A stretch of 64,000 bases of DNA. Source: Manihot esculenta (lineage: Eukaryota > Streptophyta > Magnoliopsida > Malpighiales > Euphorbiaceae). The position numbers and the translations under genes are program-made. The notes beneath the pieces are model-generated. The model did not search any database and was not told where the DNA came from. It saw only the letters and a program-made list of their open reading frames with translations. Positions 24,501 through 33,278 of the stretch are shown piece by piece; positions within the stretch are counted from its first letter, which is position 1, and every line of letters begins with the position of its first letter. The stretch covers positions 124,001 to 188,000 of the forward strand of contig NW_025215483.1 of assembly GCF_001659605.2 (NCBI RefSeq), written 5' to 3'.

Positions 24501-27500
24501 AAATCGGGCACCGGATGTAACATGGGTGATAGACTTGGCAGTTTTTGGGATGGAAGCTGTTAGTCCGAAATCGGGCACCGGATGTAACATGGGTGATAGA
24601 CTTGGCAGTTTTTGGGATGGAAGCTGTTAGTCCGAAATCGGGCACCGGATGTAACATGGGTGATAGACTTGGCAGTTTTTGGGATGGAAGCTGTTAGTCC
24701 GAAATCGGGCACCGGATGTAACATGGGTGATAGACTTGGCAGTTTTTGGGATGGAAGCTGTTAGTCCGAAATCGGGCACCGGATGTAACATGGGTGATAG
24801 ACTTGGCAGTTTTTGGGATGGAAGCTGTTAGTCCGAAATCGGGCACCGGATGTAACATGGGTGATAGACTTGGCAGTTTTTGGGATGGAAGCTGTTAGTC
24901 CGAAATCGGGCACCGGATGTAACATGGGTGATAGACTTGGCAGTTTTTGGGATGGAAGCTGTTAGTCCGAAATCGGGCACCGGATGTAACATGGGTGATA
25001 GACTTGGCAGTTTTTGGGATGGAAGCTGTTAGTCCGAAATCGGGCACCGGATGTAACATGGGTGATAGACTTGGCAGTTTTTGGGATGGAAGCTGTTAGT
25101 CCGAAATCGGGCACCGGATGTAACATGGGTGATAGACTTGGCAGTTTTTGGGATGGAAGCTGTTAGTCCGAAATCGGGCACCGGATGTAACATGGGTGAT
25201 AGACTTGGCAGTTTTTGGGATGGAAGCTGTTAGTCCGAAATCGGGCACCGGATGTAACGTGGGTGATAGACTTGGCAGTTTTTGGGATGGAAGCTGTTAG
25301 TCCCAAATCGGGCACCGGATGAAACATGGGTGATAGACTTGGCGGTTTTTGGGGTGGAAGCTATTAGTCCGAAATCGGGCACCGTATGTAACATGGGTGA
25401 TAGCCTTGGCAGTTTTAGGGATGGAAGCTGTTAGTCCGAAATCGGGCACCGGATGTAACATGGGTGATAGACTTGGCAGTTTTTGGGGATGGAAGCTGTT
25501 AGTCCGAAATCGGGCACCGGATGTAACATGGGTGATAGACTTGGCAGTTTTTGGGATGGAAGCTGTTAGTCCGAAATCGGGCACCGGATGTAACATGGGT
25601 GATAGACTTGGCAGTTTTTGGGATGGAAGCTGTTAGTCCGAAATCGGGCACCGGATGTAACATGGGTGATAGACTTGGCAGTTTTTGGGATGGAAGCTGT
25701 TAGTCCGAAATCGGGCACCGGATGTAACATGGGTGATAGACTTGGCAGTTTTTGGGATGGAAGCTGTTAGTCCGAAATCGGGCACCGGATGTAACATGGG
25801 TGATAGACTTGGCAGTTTTTGGGATGGAAGCTGTTAGTCCGAAATCGGGCACCGGATGTAACATGGGTGATAGACTTGGCAGTTTTTGGGATGGAAGCTG
25901 TTAGTCCGAAATCGGGCACCGGATGTAACATGGGTGATAGACTTGGCAGTTTTTGGGATGGAAGCTGTTAGTCCGAAATCGGGCACCGGATGTAACATGG
26001 GTGATAGACTTGGCAGTTTTTGGGATGGAAGCTGTTAGTCCGAAATCGGGCACCGGATGTAACATGGGTGATAGACTTGGCAGTTTTTGGGATGGAAGCT
26101 GTTAGTCCGAAATCGGGCACCGGATGTAACATGGGTGATAGACTTGGCAGTTTTTGGGATGGAAGCTGTTAGTCCGAAATCGGGCACCGGATGTAACATG
26201 GGTGATAGACTTGGCAGTTTTTGGGATGGAAGCTGTTAGTCCGAAATCGGGCACCGGATGTAACATGGGTGATAGACTTGGCAGTTTTTGGGATGGAAGC
26301 TGTTAGTCCGAAATCGGGCACCGGATGTAACATGGGTGATAGACTTGGCAGTTTTTGGGATGGAAGCTGTTAGTCCGAAATCGGGCACCGGATGTAACAT
26401 GGGTGATAGACTTGGCAGTTTTTGGGATGGAAGCTGTTAGTCCGAAATCGGGCACCGGATGTAACATGGGTGATAGACTTGGCAGTTTTTGGGATGGAAG
26501 CTGTTAGTCCGAAATCGGGCACCGGATGTAACATGGGTGATAGACTTGGCAGTTTTTGGGATGGAAGCTGTTAGTCCGAAATCGGGCACCGGATGTAACA
26601 TGGGTGATAGACTTGGCAGTTTTTGGGATGGAAGCTGTTAGTCCGAAATCGGGCACCGGATGTAACATGGGTGATAGACTTGGCAGTTTTTGGGATGGAA
26701 GCTGTTAGTCCGAAATCGGGCACCGGATGTAACATGGGTGATAGACTTGGCAGTTTTTGGGATGGAAGCTGTTAGTCCGAAATCGGGCACCGGATGTAAC
26801 ATGGGTGATAGACTTGGCAGTTTTTGGGATGGAAGCTGTTAGTCCGAAATCGGGCACCGGATGTAACATGGGTGATAGACTTGGCAGTTTTTGGGATGGA
26901 AGCTGTTAGTCCGAAATCGGGCACCGGATGAAACATGGGTGATAGACTTGGCGGTTTTTGGGGTGGAAGCTATTAGTCCGAAATCGGGCACCGTATGTAA
27001 CATGGGTGATAGACTTGGCAGTTTTTGGGATGGAAGCTGTTAGTCCGAAATCGGGCACCGGATGTAACGTGGGTGATAGACTTGGCAGTTTTTGGGATGG
27101 AAGCTGTTAGTCCCAAATCGGGCACCGGATGAAACATGGGTGATAGACTTGGCGGTTTTTGGGGTGGAAGCTATTAGTCCGAAATCGGGCACCGTATGTA
27201 ACATGGGTGATAGCCTTGGCAGTTTTAGGGATGGAAGCTGTTAGTCCGAAATCGGGCACCGGATGAAACATGGGTGATAGACTTGGCAGTTTTGGGGATG
27301 GAAGCTGTTAGTCCGAAATCGGGCACCGGATGTAACATGGGTGATAGACTTGGCAGTTTTTGGGATGGAAGCTGTTAGTCCGAAATCGGGCACCGGATGT
27401 AACGTGGGTGATAGACTTGGCAGTTTTTGGGATGGAAGCTGTTAGTCCCAAATCGGGCACCGGATGAAACATGGGTGATAGACTTGGCGGTTTTTGGGGT

Positions 27501-27754
27501 GGAAGCTATTAGTCCGAAATCGGGCACCGTATGTAACATGGGTGATAGCCTTGGCAGTTTTAGGGATGGAAGCTGTTAGTCCGAAATCGGGCACCGGATG
27601 TAACATGGGTGATAGACTTGGCAGTTTTTGGGATGGAAGCTGTTAGTCCGAAATCGGGCACCGGATGTAACATGGGTGATAGACTTGGCAGTTTTTGGGA
27701 TGGAAGCTGTTAGTCCGAAATCGGGCACCGGATGTAACATGGGTGATAGCCTTG
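15572..27754 (+). repeat. 67-bp satellite array, homogenised core
   Basis: About 182 monomers in + orientation. From 15572 to about 18350 some 41 consecutive monomers are identical or nearly so, with consensus TTAGTCCGAAATCGGGCACC. From 18390 on, a recognisable variant cassette appears between uniform stretches. The array ends at the insertion of element 1 at 27755. The monomer holds a short dyad, CCGA-AA-TCGG. No gene, promoter or other insertion is seen in these 12 kb. Confidence 0.98.
18398..18530 (+). repeat. Variant satellite cassette, first of about eight copies in this array
   Basis: Two successive monomers share a linked set of differences: TCCCAAATC, GGATGAAAC, GGCGGTTTTTGGGGTGGAAG, CTATTAG, CCGTATGTAAC, GATAGCC and GTTTTAGGG. 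The set recurs starting near 18733, 20072, 23759, 25302, 27112 and 27448, with a partial copy near 26925, at spacings close to whole multiples of 67 (335 bp between the first two). It also occurs inverted near 44540, 45935, 46535, 47750, 62095 and 62895. Confidence 0.85.
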
Positions 27755-28096
27755 TGTCACGGGCAGAATGCTTCACCCCAATTAAAGCACCCGTGCGGCA
27801 CTAGTATACTCACCCCAAGCTTGAGAATACTAGTCAGCCTTACCCAAATATGCCAACTTAGGCAATAGAGATGTGCGTAGCGGAAGCTTAGAAAGATCAA
27901 CCCAAAGAGTTGGCAAACAATAGCCAAAACACTCTATTAAATATGTTGTGGGAGTACAACCTCAAGCTATGTACAAGTGCTCTCAAACTCTCACACAAGA
28001 ATGCCTCACTTGTGTACAAGAGAGTGCTCCCAAATAGCTCTCAAGGATTGCTCTCAAAGCTCCTGGTATGGTGCTGGACAAATGCCCCAGCACCCC

Positions 28097-28104
28097 TATT
28101 TATA
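28097..28104 (-). promoter_or_regulatory. TATA box of element 1 left LTR
   Basis: On the minus strand the LTR reads CCTATAAATAGGGG, a strong plant-type TATA box. The same site is in the right LTR at 35574-35581, where it would drive the element; this copy would direct transcription outward into the satellite to the left. Confidence 0.7.
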
Positions 28105-28347
28105 GGCTGTCCACCTCCTCAATTTGTGGTGGAAAAGCCCTCCCAAACATGTGGCCAGAATTTGCCTTCCAGAAGTTTCAGGGACTAAATGGTAATTTCA
28201 CACCCCTGGGAAGCTTCTGGATTCTGCTGGCCAACCAGCTCGTGGACCCCCTGCTGCTGGTGAGAAATCTGCTGCCCCTGCAGATTTCTGGAAGCTTCTG
28301 GGCTGTTCCAGCCTGTTCTGGGCGCTACTGGCCCGTTCTGGTGCCTT

Positions 28348-28407
28348 CTGGAATTTTCGTAGGCCAACCAGACTCCCCTGGAATTTTCGTTGGCCAACCA
28401 GACCCTC
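28348..28407. repeat. 30-bp tandem duplication in element 1 LTR
   Basis: Two units beginning CTGGAATTTTCGTAGGCCAA and CTGGAATTTTCGTTGGCCAA, 30 bp apart. The same pair is present in the right LTR near 35825-35884, so it predates this insertion. Confidence 0.8.
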
Positions 28408-28678
28408 CTGGCACCTTCTCGCGCGCCCCCGATGATTCTGGAACCTTCCCGCGCCTTCCAGCACGTCCCCGAGCTTTCCCGTCGCTGGCAGATTCGAACC
28501 TCACTCTGCCTCGCTCCGCAGGCCAACCAGCGAACGTCCCTCGCCGATCCGCGCGCGCGCCCGCCTGCGCTCCCAGCGCGCGCCTGCCTTGCGCGCCTGC
28601 CCTGCGCGCCCCGCAGCTGTGCCCGCGCGTCCTGCGTGTCGCGCCCCCGTTGCGCGCCCCGCAGCGCCCCGCGCCAGT

Positions 28679-29924
28679 TGTCACGGGCTTAATGATTCCA
28701 ACCCCGAAAATCGCTTAAGCCGTGCGGCACTCAGCTCAGTCCGTCGAGCTAAGTCAGCCTAACCTCACTATAACGCAGCGGAAAGTAATTTGAAGGGTTG
28801 TGAAGAGCTCGGCCAGCTTCTTGTGGGATGAAGGAAGCTAAACTAGCTAAACTAGCTAGGAGGGAAGAGAATTGGGGAAAATGGCTTTTATATTACACTT
28901 GGGAAAATTTACAAGGCAAGAATACAAGAAAGCTCACAAATGTACCACAAAGTGTGTACAAGGTGTCCCAAAGGCTATTTTGGTGTTGGAGGCTCCCACT
29001 CTCAAGTTTCTAAGTTACATGTTGCCAATGGGGGTATTTATAGGCAAATGAGGGTGCTCAACCGACCTTAACTCGTGGTTGGTGATTTTCCACGTGTCTG
29101 GCCCTGTTTGGGCGGTTTGGGAGCAATCTGGTGCGTTCTGGAATTTTCTGGCAGATTCTGGCAGTGAACCTCGTTTTGGCGTGCCACGGGCCCGTGCGCT
29201 CCGCGCGCCCCGCGCCCGCCTGCGCCTCTCTGCCCGCGCCTGGCAGCTTCCAGCAGCGCCTGGAGAATCCTCGAAGCTTCTGGAATTCTCGTGCGTCTTC
29301 CAGCCCGCGTGAACCTCGTTTCCCCGCGCGGCCAACCAGCATCGTCCCGTGCGCGCGGCCCACCAGCGCGCCCCTTCTGCGCGCTCGGCCCACCAGCCTC
29401 GCGCGGCCTGCCAGCGTGCCCGCTGAACCTCATCTGCGCCTGGACATCTCCGGATGCCCCTGGAACCTTCTCGAATGTTCCAGCCCCATTGAACCTCCTT
29501 TCATCTGGCGACGCCCCCTGGCTTCCAGCACCTTCCCCCGTGCTGGGCTGGCCCAATTGCACCCCGTCGGGCCTGCAACTCGCCAGATTGCCTCCATTGC
29601 CTTCGCCAGCCCGTCTGGCCTGCTGGGCTCCTCGCCTGGCCCAGTTCCCCGGTGAACCTCGCTTGCTAGCCCTCCTGGCCCGCAAGTCTGCCTGTTTTCC
29701 CCAACAGTGCCAGTCACCCCTGGCACCCACGGGCCCGTTCACCCTGTCTGCTGGCCAATCTGCCCCAGTTGGCATTTTCTCCCTGCAACCAGCAGCACAA
29801 GCCCGTTGAACCTCATTTGGGCTGCCACCCAGGCCCAAATGCAGAATTGGCTCCAACAACCTGTAAAGCCAATTTTCCTTCCAATTTTGGGGGTCATTGG
29901 TCCTAACACCTTTGGACCGTGACA
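28679..29924 (-). mobile_element. 3' LTR of element 2
   Basis: 1246 bp, TGTCACGG..CCGTGACA. TATA box TATAAATA at 29035-29042 (minus strand). GC-rich U3 (about 29070-29924) with six TGAACCTC-type words. It is an almost exact copy of 31682-32927. Confidence 0.92.
29035..29042 (-). promoter_or_regulatory. TATA box, element 2 left LTR
   Basis: The minus strand reads CCTATAAATACCCCC. The equivalent in the 5' LTR lies at 32038-32045. It sits about 26 bp downstream of the stop codon of the open frame that crosses U3. Confidence 0.7.
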
Positions 29925-31086
29925 TTCTCCCCCACTCATCCTCGCGACGCCCTCGTCGCGTCTTCTTCGCTTGCCCAACTCCACTTGAGCAAACCTCGGA
30001 CCTCTTCGCATCTCCCTTGTGCGAAGTTGTGGAAGACCCCTCCGTATGTCCACCTACATACGAAGTGTTGCCTTCAGCCTTCTCCTTTAGTGCACTAGTA
30101 GCATTCCCCTTGTCCTTGTGGCTAGGTGACTTTGCCATCCCCTCGGCTTTGCACCTACTTTTGCTCCCCCTTGAGCGTCGTCGCCTACGCCTCCCTTGCT
30201 TCGGCGAAACCACTTCCCTCGGACTTTCAGCTACTTTGGACCCCTCGTCCATGGCACCATCCACCTTTTCCCTTGGTGGTAGCTCCCTCGGCAACTTCAT
30301 ACCCTTTTGGTCTCCACATTCCCCTAGGTCCTTCTTCAAACATGAGGATGAAGATAACGATGAAGATGATGATGATGAAAGTGATGAGGTACCCGCTTCC
30401 TCATCTTGCTCCTCCAAAGTTTCCACCCGTCCAAGTGTTCCACACACTTGTAAAGAACCCAAGTGTGCCACCCTTGGCTCCAACGGAGTCTCCTCGTTGC
30501 TTTGCTCCCTAGCAACAAGCTCACTCCTCCTTGGGCATTCACCAATTCTATGAGGACCTTTGCAAAAATAACACCTTCGCAAAGATCTACTCTCCTTAGG
30601 GACCTCCTTCTTGCCTAGTAGAGGAATGGATGAAGTGGACTCACAATCCCTATCTTTCCTCAAGCTTTCCACCTCACCCTTCATTCTACTCAACTCCTCT
30701 ACCAATTTCCCAAGTTCACCCCTCAACAATATATTCTCTTCCTTAAGTGTGGCAATCTCACTAAGGAGGGAGGATTTCGAAGACTCACCTTCTTTGACCA
30801 CCTTGTCGATGGCTTCATTTAGCGCCCCTTGCATCTCCTCGCGAACCTCGTCCATGCTAGACTCGAGTTCCTCAAGGTGGGACTCTATCTCCTCGAAGCG
30901 TTGATCATCATCGACAAGTCGCAATTGCACCCTTGCGAGCTCGACCTCAAAGTCCCCTAGCTCCGCTCTCCCTTGGCTAGGTTTCTTTGGCTCCAACTTC
31001 CTCCTTAGGTCGCCATGCTCCTTCCCTTTTGGAGCACCTAAGCCAACCATCCCAACTTCCTTTGTCGGGCTTGACATTGTTGGCAA
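29068..31086 (-). CDS. Gag-like protein of element 2 (coiled coil + zinc knuckle), frame runs on through the 3' LTR
   Basis: A 672-residue frame. Residues 1-387 lie in the element interior; the remaining ~285 lie in the polypurine tract and U3 of the 3' LTR, with the stop at 29068-29070. ATGs at residues 1 and 4 are both possible starts. Visible: a heptad-rich acidic/basic coiled coil (about 45-145), a zinc knuckle of the shortened form CX2CX3HX4C (C172, C175, H179, C184), a serine run (about 233-248) and an arginine-rich stretch (about 295-310) that could bind nucleic acid. A DEVREEMQGALN segment matches DELRDEMQGALN in the element 1 protein. The Retrotrans_gag capsid region and protease of element 1 are absent. 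A role as RNA-binding or particle protein is inferred. The Gly/Ala/Arg-rich tail coded by U3 resembles no family I recognise and may be a chance product of high GC. Confidence 0.75.
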   Translation of the reverse strand: MPTMSSPTKEVGMVGLGAPKGKEHGDLRRKLEPKKPSQGRAELGDFEVELARVQLRLVDDDQRFEEIESHLEELESSMDEVREEMQGALNEAIDKVVKEGESSKSSLLSEIATLKEENILLRGELGKLVEELSRMKGEVESLRKDRDCESTSSIPLLGKKEVPKESRSLRRCYFCKGPHRIGECPRRSELVAREQSNEETPLEPRVAHLGSLQVCGTLGRVETLEEQDEEAGTSSLSSSSSSSLSSSSCLKKDLGECGDQKGMKLPRELPPREKVDGAMDEGSKVAESPREVVSPKQGRRRRRRSRGSKSRCKAEGMAKSPSHKDKGNATSALKEKAEGNTSYVGGHTEGSSTTSHKGDAKRSEVCSSGVGQAKKTRRGRREDEWGRMSRSKGVRTNDPQNWKENWLYRLLEPILHLGLGGSPNEVQRACAAGCREKMPTGADWPADRVNGPVGARGDWHCWGKQADLRARRASKRGSPGNWARRGAQQARRAGEGNGGNLASCRPDGVQLGQPSTGEGAGSQGASPDERRFNGAGTFEKVPGASGDVQAQMRFSGHAGRPREAGGPSAQKGRAGGPRARDDAGWPRGETRFTRAGRRTRIPEASRILQALLEAARRGQRGAGGRGARGAHGPVARQNEVHCQNLPENSRTHQIAPKPPKQGQTRGKSPTTS
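29925..29934 (-). other. Polypurine tract of element 2
   Basis: On the minus strand TGGGGGAGAA directly precedes the LTR start at 29924. It also codes in frame with the Gag-like protein. Confidence 0.8.
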
Positions 31087-31681
31087 AATTTGCTTCCTTC
31101 GATGAAAACCTCCTTTCTTCCAAAAACGGGTGGGGGAACCAAGTACTCCTCTTTACTTGGTCGCGGGTAAAATTCTGCTGCTTTTGGCCTCTCACAGAAA
31201 GAACCTCACTGCACTACCCCTGTAGGCAGTTATGAACCTCACTGGTTACTCCAGCACACAGATTTTCTTCCCCTGAAAATCTGCCACCAATGCCCAGAAA
31301 TCAACCTCACAACTCTGGACAGGCTACCCTTCGCTGGACTGTTCTTCTGCAGCCAAAATCACCCTTGCCGAAACTGCTCAGCAACTTGCCCAGAAACTGG
31401 CAGAAATAACCTCAGTTCCTGCCAAACCAGCGCCCCAATAATTCTGGCAGACTCTTGCCCAGAATCAGCTGGAAATAACCTCACAAAGGCAAGCTGAACC
31501 TCACTGAAGCAGCTACCAACCCCTGGTATCTCGGCAACTCCAAGTGCAGCAGTAATAAACCTCACAATATGCTGCCGCTGTCCAACCAGAACCGGGCAGA
31601 ATTTGCCTCCAATGGCTCTGATACCACTTCCCAATGGTATCAGCAGAATGAACCTCAGCAGAAGTAGGCTCTGATACCACT
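31087..31681 (-). other. 5' leader of element 2, no gene, with repeated AACCTC words
   Basis: 595 bp between PBS and the first ATG. No frame of interest. The + strand shows at least eight AACCTC words (near 31203, 31232, 31284, 31389, 31471, 31497, 31559, 31650), i.e. GAGGTT in the sense strand, and a second PBS-like GGCTCTGATACCA at 31614-31626. A packaging or dimerisation region is conceivable but not shown. Confidence 0.6.
31668..31679 (-). other. Primer binding site of element 2 (initiator tRNA-Met)
   Basis: The minus strand reads TGGTATCAGAGC, complementary to the 3' end of plant initiator tRNA-Met, 2 nt from the LTR end at 31682. It sets the element's orientation. Confidence 0.92.
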
Positions 31682-32927
31682 TGTCACGGGCTAAACAATT
31701 CCAACCCCAAAAATCGCTTAAGCCGTGCGGCACTCAGCTCAGTCCGTCGAGCTAAGTCAGCCTAACCTCACTATAACGCAGCGGAAAGTAATTTGAAGGG
31801 TTGTGAAGAGCTCGGCCAGCTTCTTGTGGGATGAAAGAAGCTAAACTAGCTAAACTAGCTAGGAGGGAAGAGAATTGGGGAAAATGGCTTTTATATTACA
31901 CTTGGGAAAATTTACAAGGCAAGAATACAAGAAAGCTCACAAATGTACCACAAAGTGTGTACAAGGTGTCCCAAAGGCTATTTTGGTGTTGGAGGCTCCC
32001 ACTCTCAAGTTTCTAAGTTACATGTTGCCAATGGGGGTATTTATAGGCAAATGAGGGTGCTCAACCGACCTTAACTCGTGGTTGGTGATTTTCCACGTGT
32101 CTGGCCCTGTTTGGGCGGTTTGGGAGCAATCTGGTGCGTTCTGGAATTTTCTGGCAGATTCTGGCAGTGAACCTCGTTTTGGCGTGCCACGGGCCCGTGC
32201 GCTCCGCGCGCCCCGCGCCCGCCTGCGCCTCTCTGCCCGCGCCTGGCAGCTTCCAGCAGCGCCTGGAGAATCCTCGAAGCTTCTGGAATTCTCGCGCGTC
32301 TTCCAGCCCGCGTGAACCTCGTTTCCCCGCGCGGCCAACCAGCATCGTCCCGTGCGCGCGGCCCACCAGCGCGCCCCTTCTGCGCGCTCGGCCCACCAGC
32401 CTCGCGCTGCCTGCCAGCGTGCCCGCTGAACCTCATCTGCGCCTGGACATCTCCGGATGCCCCTGGAACCTTCTCGAATGTTCCAGCCCCATTGAACCTC
32501 CTTTCATCTGGCGACGCCCCCTGGCTTCCAGCACCTTCCCCCGTGCTGGGCTGGCCCAATTGCACCCCGTCGGGCCTGCAACTCGCCAGATTGCCTCCAT
32601 TGCCTTCGCCAGCCCGTCTGGCCTGCTGGGCTCCTCGCCTGGCCCAGTTCCCCGGTGAACCTCGCTTGCTAGCCCTCCTGGCCCGCAAGTCTGCCTGTTT
32701 TCCCCAACAGTGCCAGTCACCCCTGGCACCCACGGGCCCGTTCACCCTGTCTGCTGGCCAATCTGCCCCAGTTGGCATTTTCTCCCTGCAACCAGCAGCA
32801 CAAGCCCGTTGAACCTCATTTGGGCTGCCACCCAGGCCCAAATGCAGAATTGGCTCCAACAACCTGTAAAGCCAATTTTCCTTCCAATTTTGGGGGTCAT
32901 TGGTCCTAACACCTTTGGACCGTGACA
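31682..32927 (-). mobile_element. 5' LTR of element 2
   Basis: 1246 bp, partner of 28679-29924. TATA box at 32038-32045 on the minus strand, so transcription should start shortly after (near 32010). This copy is the active promoter position of element 2. Confidence 0.92.
32038..32045 (-). promoter_or_regulatory. TATA box, element 2 5' LTR
   Basis: TATAAATA on the minus strand, at the same LTR position as 29035-29042. A sound core promoter candidate for element 2. Confidence 0.72.
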
Positions 32928-32931
32928 CAGT

Positions 32932-33266
32932 AGGCGTCCCGCGGGCCCGTTGCCACAGTGCCCCGCACCCCCTGTGCGTCCTGCAGCTCCTGCACACCCC
33001 GCAGGCCCAGTTGGCTCCCGTAGGCCTACCACGCCTTTCCAACTGCCTGTGTGCCAGCCCGCTGCCCCCGACGCCCACTGCTGGCAGAATTGCCCCGTTG
33101 GCAGAATTGGCCAATCCAGCAGCCCGTCTGCTGTTCTTCTCCACCAATTGGCCCGTCCCATTAATTCTTGGGCAATTTCGTTCCTTGGGTCGTTTAGCCA
33201 CTCCCATAGGCCTACGACCACTCATTTTTGGGGAGTTCGTGGGTGTGTCACCTTCGGTACGTGACA
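32932..33266 (-). mobile_element. 3' LTR of element 1, proximal part
   Basis: Resumes after element 2 and its CAGT duplication with AGGCGTCCCGCGGGCCC and runs to GTACGTGACA at 33266, matching the end of the right LTR (36146-36480). Together with 27755-28678 it makes a 1259-bp LTR. Confidence 0.88.
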
Positions 33267-33278
33267 TCCTCCCCCACC
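33267..33278 (-). other. Polypurine tract of element 1
   Basis: The minus strand reads GGTGGGGGAGGA immediately before the LTR start (TGTCACGTACC). It is translated in frame as part of the Gag-protease frame (GWGRM). Confidence 0.8.

Larger units (their letters stand above)
27755..28678 (-). mobile_element. 3' LTR of element 1, distal part (split by element 2)
   Basis: Matches 35232-36480 almost base for base up to CGCCAGT, where element 2 enters. The rest of this LTR resumes at 32932-33266. Compared with the right LTR it differs by roughly 12 substitutions and has 10 extra bases near 28661-28670 (a CGCCCCGCAG-type slippage). Contains a TATA box at 28097-28104, a 30-bp tandem repeat at 28348-28407 and a very CpG-rich tract at 28530-28678. 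Frames here such as 28068-28718 lie in GC-rich LTR sequence and are not counted as genes. Confidence 0.88.
28679..32927 (-). mobile_element. Element 2: non-autonomous LTR retrotransposon (Gag-like only) inside element 1's LTR
   Basis: Bounded by TGTCACGGGC at 28679 and CCGTGACA ending at 32927, with CAGT on both sides (28675-28678 and 32928-32931), a 4-bp target duplication. The two LTRs are each 1246 bp (28679-29924, 31682-32927) and differ by about 7 substitutions, 4 of them in the first 30 bp. The interior (29925-31681, 1757 bp) has a tRNA-Met PBS at the right, one Gag-like frame and a polypurine tract at the left. There is no capsid domain, protease, RT or integrase. The LTR ends and the MQGALN-containing coiled coil of its protein resemble element 1, so the two belong to one family. 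Confidence 0.9.

Noticed and set aside
15572..27754. CRISPR array
   Set aside because: Direct repeats have no unique spacers; units abut head to tail and the context is a plant genome.
15572..27754. CENP-B box in the satellite
   Set aside because: TTCGGACTAAC on the minus strand matches only the first half of the box; the required CGGG at the end is AGCT here.
8080..27776. Dozens of 60-120 residue frames with recurring HPVPDFGLTASIP-like peptides on both strands
   Set aside because: They are translations of the 67-bp satellite in all frames (67 is not a multiple of 3, so three monomers cycle the frames). No start context, domain or codon signal; the same peptides appear wherever the satellite lies.
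28068..29809. Several overlapping Pro/Ala/Arg-rich frames of 90-216 residues in the element LTRs
   Set aside because: They lie in GC-rich U3 regions on both strands at once, recur in the paired LTRs and resemble no family; they are expected by chance where stops are rare.
31614..31679. tRNA-Met gene fragment
   Set aside because: Only the 12-13 nt complementary to the tRNA 3' end are present, next to an LTR; this is a primer binding site.
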